From positions 1-6,028 of the forward strand of contig DAOVKH010000110.1 of the NCBI GenBank assembly GCA_030631875.1: a stretch of 6,028 nt of DNA, in the 5' to 3' direction. This document shows, one piece after another, positions 5,371 to 6,028 of this stretch. Position numbers and translations under genes: made by a program. This DNA is from Deltaproteobacteria bacterium. Its GTDB lineage: Bacteria; Desulfobacterota; GWC2-55-46; DRQE01. The notes under the pieces are model-generated. The model did no database searches. It worked only from the letters and a program-made list of their open reading frames with translations, and was not told the DNA's origin. Each line of letters opens with the position of its first letter. Within the stretch, counting starts at the first letter, position 1.

Positions 5371-6028
5371 TTACTCCTTTATTAGAATCTCTTTAATCCG
5401 CTCAAGTTCTTCGGGCGTATCGATGTCCATGAAGCTCAATAGATCTCTGTCTATACTCTTAATCTCTTCTTCTTTGACGTAGCATACCTTTAAATCTTCG
5501 GTATTTTCTATGAACCCCTTGAGACTTCTGCGTGGGTCTTTACTGCTCAAACGTTCCTTAAGTGGCTCAAGGCAGGTCTTTTTGTAAAAGGCGAATAGTG
5601 TCTGCAATTGACCACCGCTTATCGGTACGATGATGTCGTAGTCTCCTTTAAGAAAACCTGCAAGGTATTCAATGGCTCGGCTATCTACCATCGGCTGGTC
5701 GCAGGCAAGGGCGAAGAGCCATTCGTTCTTCATCTCAGCGAGTGCCTGAGCAATGCCAAGGGCCGGGCCTCGGCCGGGCAGGGTGTCGGTTATTAGGCGT
5801 GGCGTCGTATTACTTGCTGTGCCGCCAAGTTCGGTCATGTAGCCTTCATCGTGCGCGCTTATCATTATATCAATATCGATATCGTCGAAAGAAGTTTCGA
5901 CGGCCTCAAATACGTGGCTCAGGAGTGTCTTCCCGTTGAGCTTGGTCTGCGCCTTATCGCGTCCGCCCATCCTCTTGGATTCTCCGCCAACGAGTATTAC
6001 GCAGGACGTATTTTTTATGTTAACTGTC
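5371..6028 (-). CDS. mobA: Molybdenum cofactor guanylyltransferase MobA, 5' end outside the window
   Basis: At least 218 residues are visible; the frame stays open to the right edge with no in-frame ATG, GTG or TTG between 5971 and 6028. An ATG at 5968-5970 exists but lies inside the nucleotide-binding motif, so it cannot be the true start. Upstream of it the frame reads VILVGGESKR, which joins MGGRDKA to give the MobA/NTP-transferase signature LxGGxSxRMGGxDK. Later motifs are GRGPALGIAQAL, the metal-binding ACDQPMVD and a C-terminal FMDIDTPEEL. MobA transfers GMP from GTP to Mo-molybdopterin, leading to bis-MGD for DMSO-reductase-family enzymes. Cytidylyltransferase MocA is a related alternative, but the GG-x-DK form and the bacterial operon fit MobA better. 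The last codons supply the moeA ribosome binding site. The operon promoter is not in the window. Confidence 0.9.
   Translation of the reverse strand, partial: TVNIKNTSCVILVGGESKRMGGRDKAQTKLNGKTLLSHVFEAVETSFDDIDIDIMISAHDEGYMTELGGTASNTTPRLITDTLPGRGPALGIAQALAEMKNEWLFALACDQPMVDSRAIEYLAGFLKGDYDIIVPISGGQLQTLFAFYKKTCLEPLKERLSSKDPRRSLKGFIENTEDLKVCYVKEEEIKSIDRDLLSFMDIDTPEELERIKEILIKE
5374..5380 (-). promoter_or_regulatory. Ribosome binding site of moeA inside the mobA 3' end
   Basis: AAAGGAG on the minus strand encodes the terminal Lys-Glu of MobA and lies 12 bases before the moeA ATG, a slightly long spacing. The 13 bases ATAAAGGAGTAAC here are identical to those at the moeA/mogA junction (4113-4101). 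Confidence 0.75.

Noticed and set aside
5371..5970. mobA starting at the ATG at 5968-5970
   Set aside because: That Met is the M of the RMGGRDK nucleotide-binding motif. The frame continues upstream as VILVGGESKR, so the true start is off the window.

Overview
The window reads as a bacterial chromosome segment. Three promoters resemble the sigma-70 consensus, Shine-Dalgarno sites are purine rich, terminators are intrinsic, and one protein has an exported, membrane-anchored architecture. A full mobA-moeA-mogA pathway for bis-MGD cofactor suggests molybdenum or tungsten oxidoreductases of the DMSO reductase type, hence anaerobic or nitrate/sulfur-type respiration. The DUF2769-like, DUF2299-like and hemerythrin proteins fit an anaerobe or microaerophile. 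Several of these families are familiar from methanogens and deltaproteobacteria-like or candidate-phylum genomes, but I cannot assign a taxon from the sequence alone.

Left part (1-1878, plus strand). An intrinsic terminator (59-97) closes an upstream gene that lies outside the window. A near-consensus promoter (135-162) follows, with a perfect inverted repeat at its predicted start point. It appears to drive a three-gene unit: a small ten-cysteine DUF2769-like protein, an exported NosD-like parallel beta-helix protein with a C-terminal membrane anchor, and, 4 bases further on, a small histidine-containing four-helix membrane protein.

Middle (1879-3565). A separate promoter (1909-1937) precedes a hemerythrin HHE-domain protein that also has a cysteine-bearing N-terminal segment and a Cys-Cys tail. 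It converges on a minus-strand DUF2299-like gene, and a bidirectional terminator (2862-2894) separates the two. The DUF2299-like gene has its own promoter (3500-3529) and, again, a short inverted repeat at the predicted +1.

Right part (3566-6028, minus strand). A compact molybdenum-cofactor operon is transcribed mobA, moeA, mogA. MogA adenylylates molybdopterin, MoeA inserts molybdate, and MobA adds GMP. mobA runs off the right edge. The last codons of mobA and of moeA double as the ribosome binding site of the next gene.

No RNA gene, CRISPR array, insertion sequence or phage element is visible. I see no clear novel system. The best leads are the paired start-site inverted repeats, the DUF2769/NosD/membrane-protein unit, and the cysteine-flanked hemerythrin.
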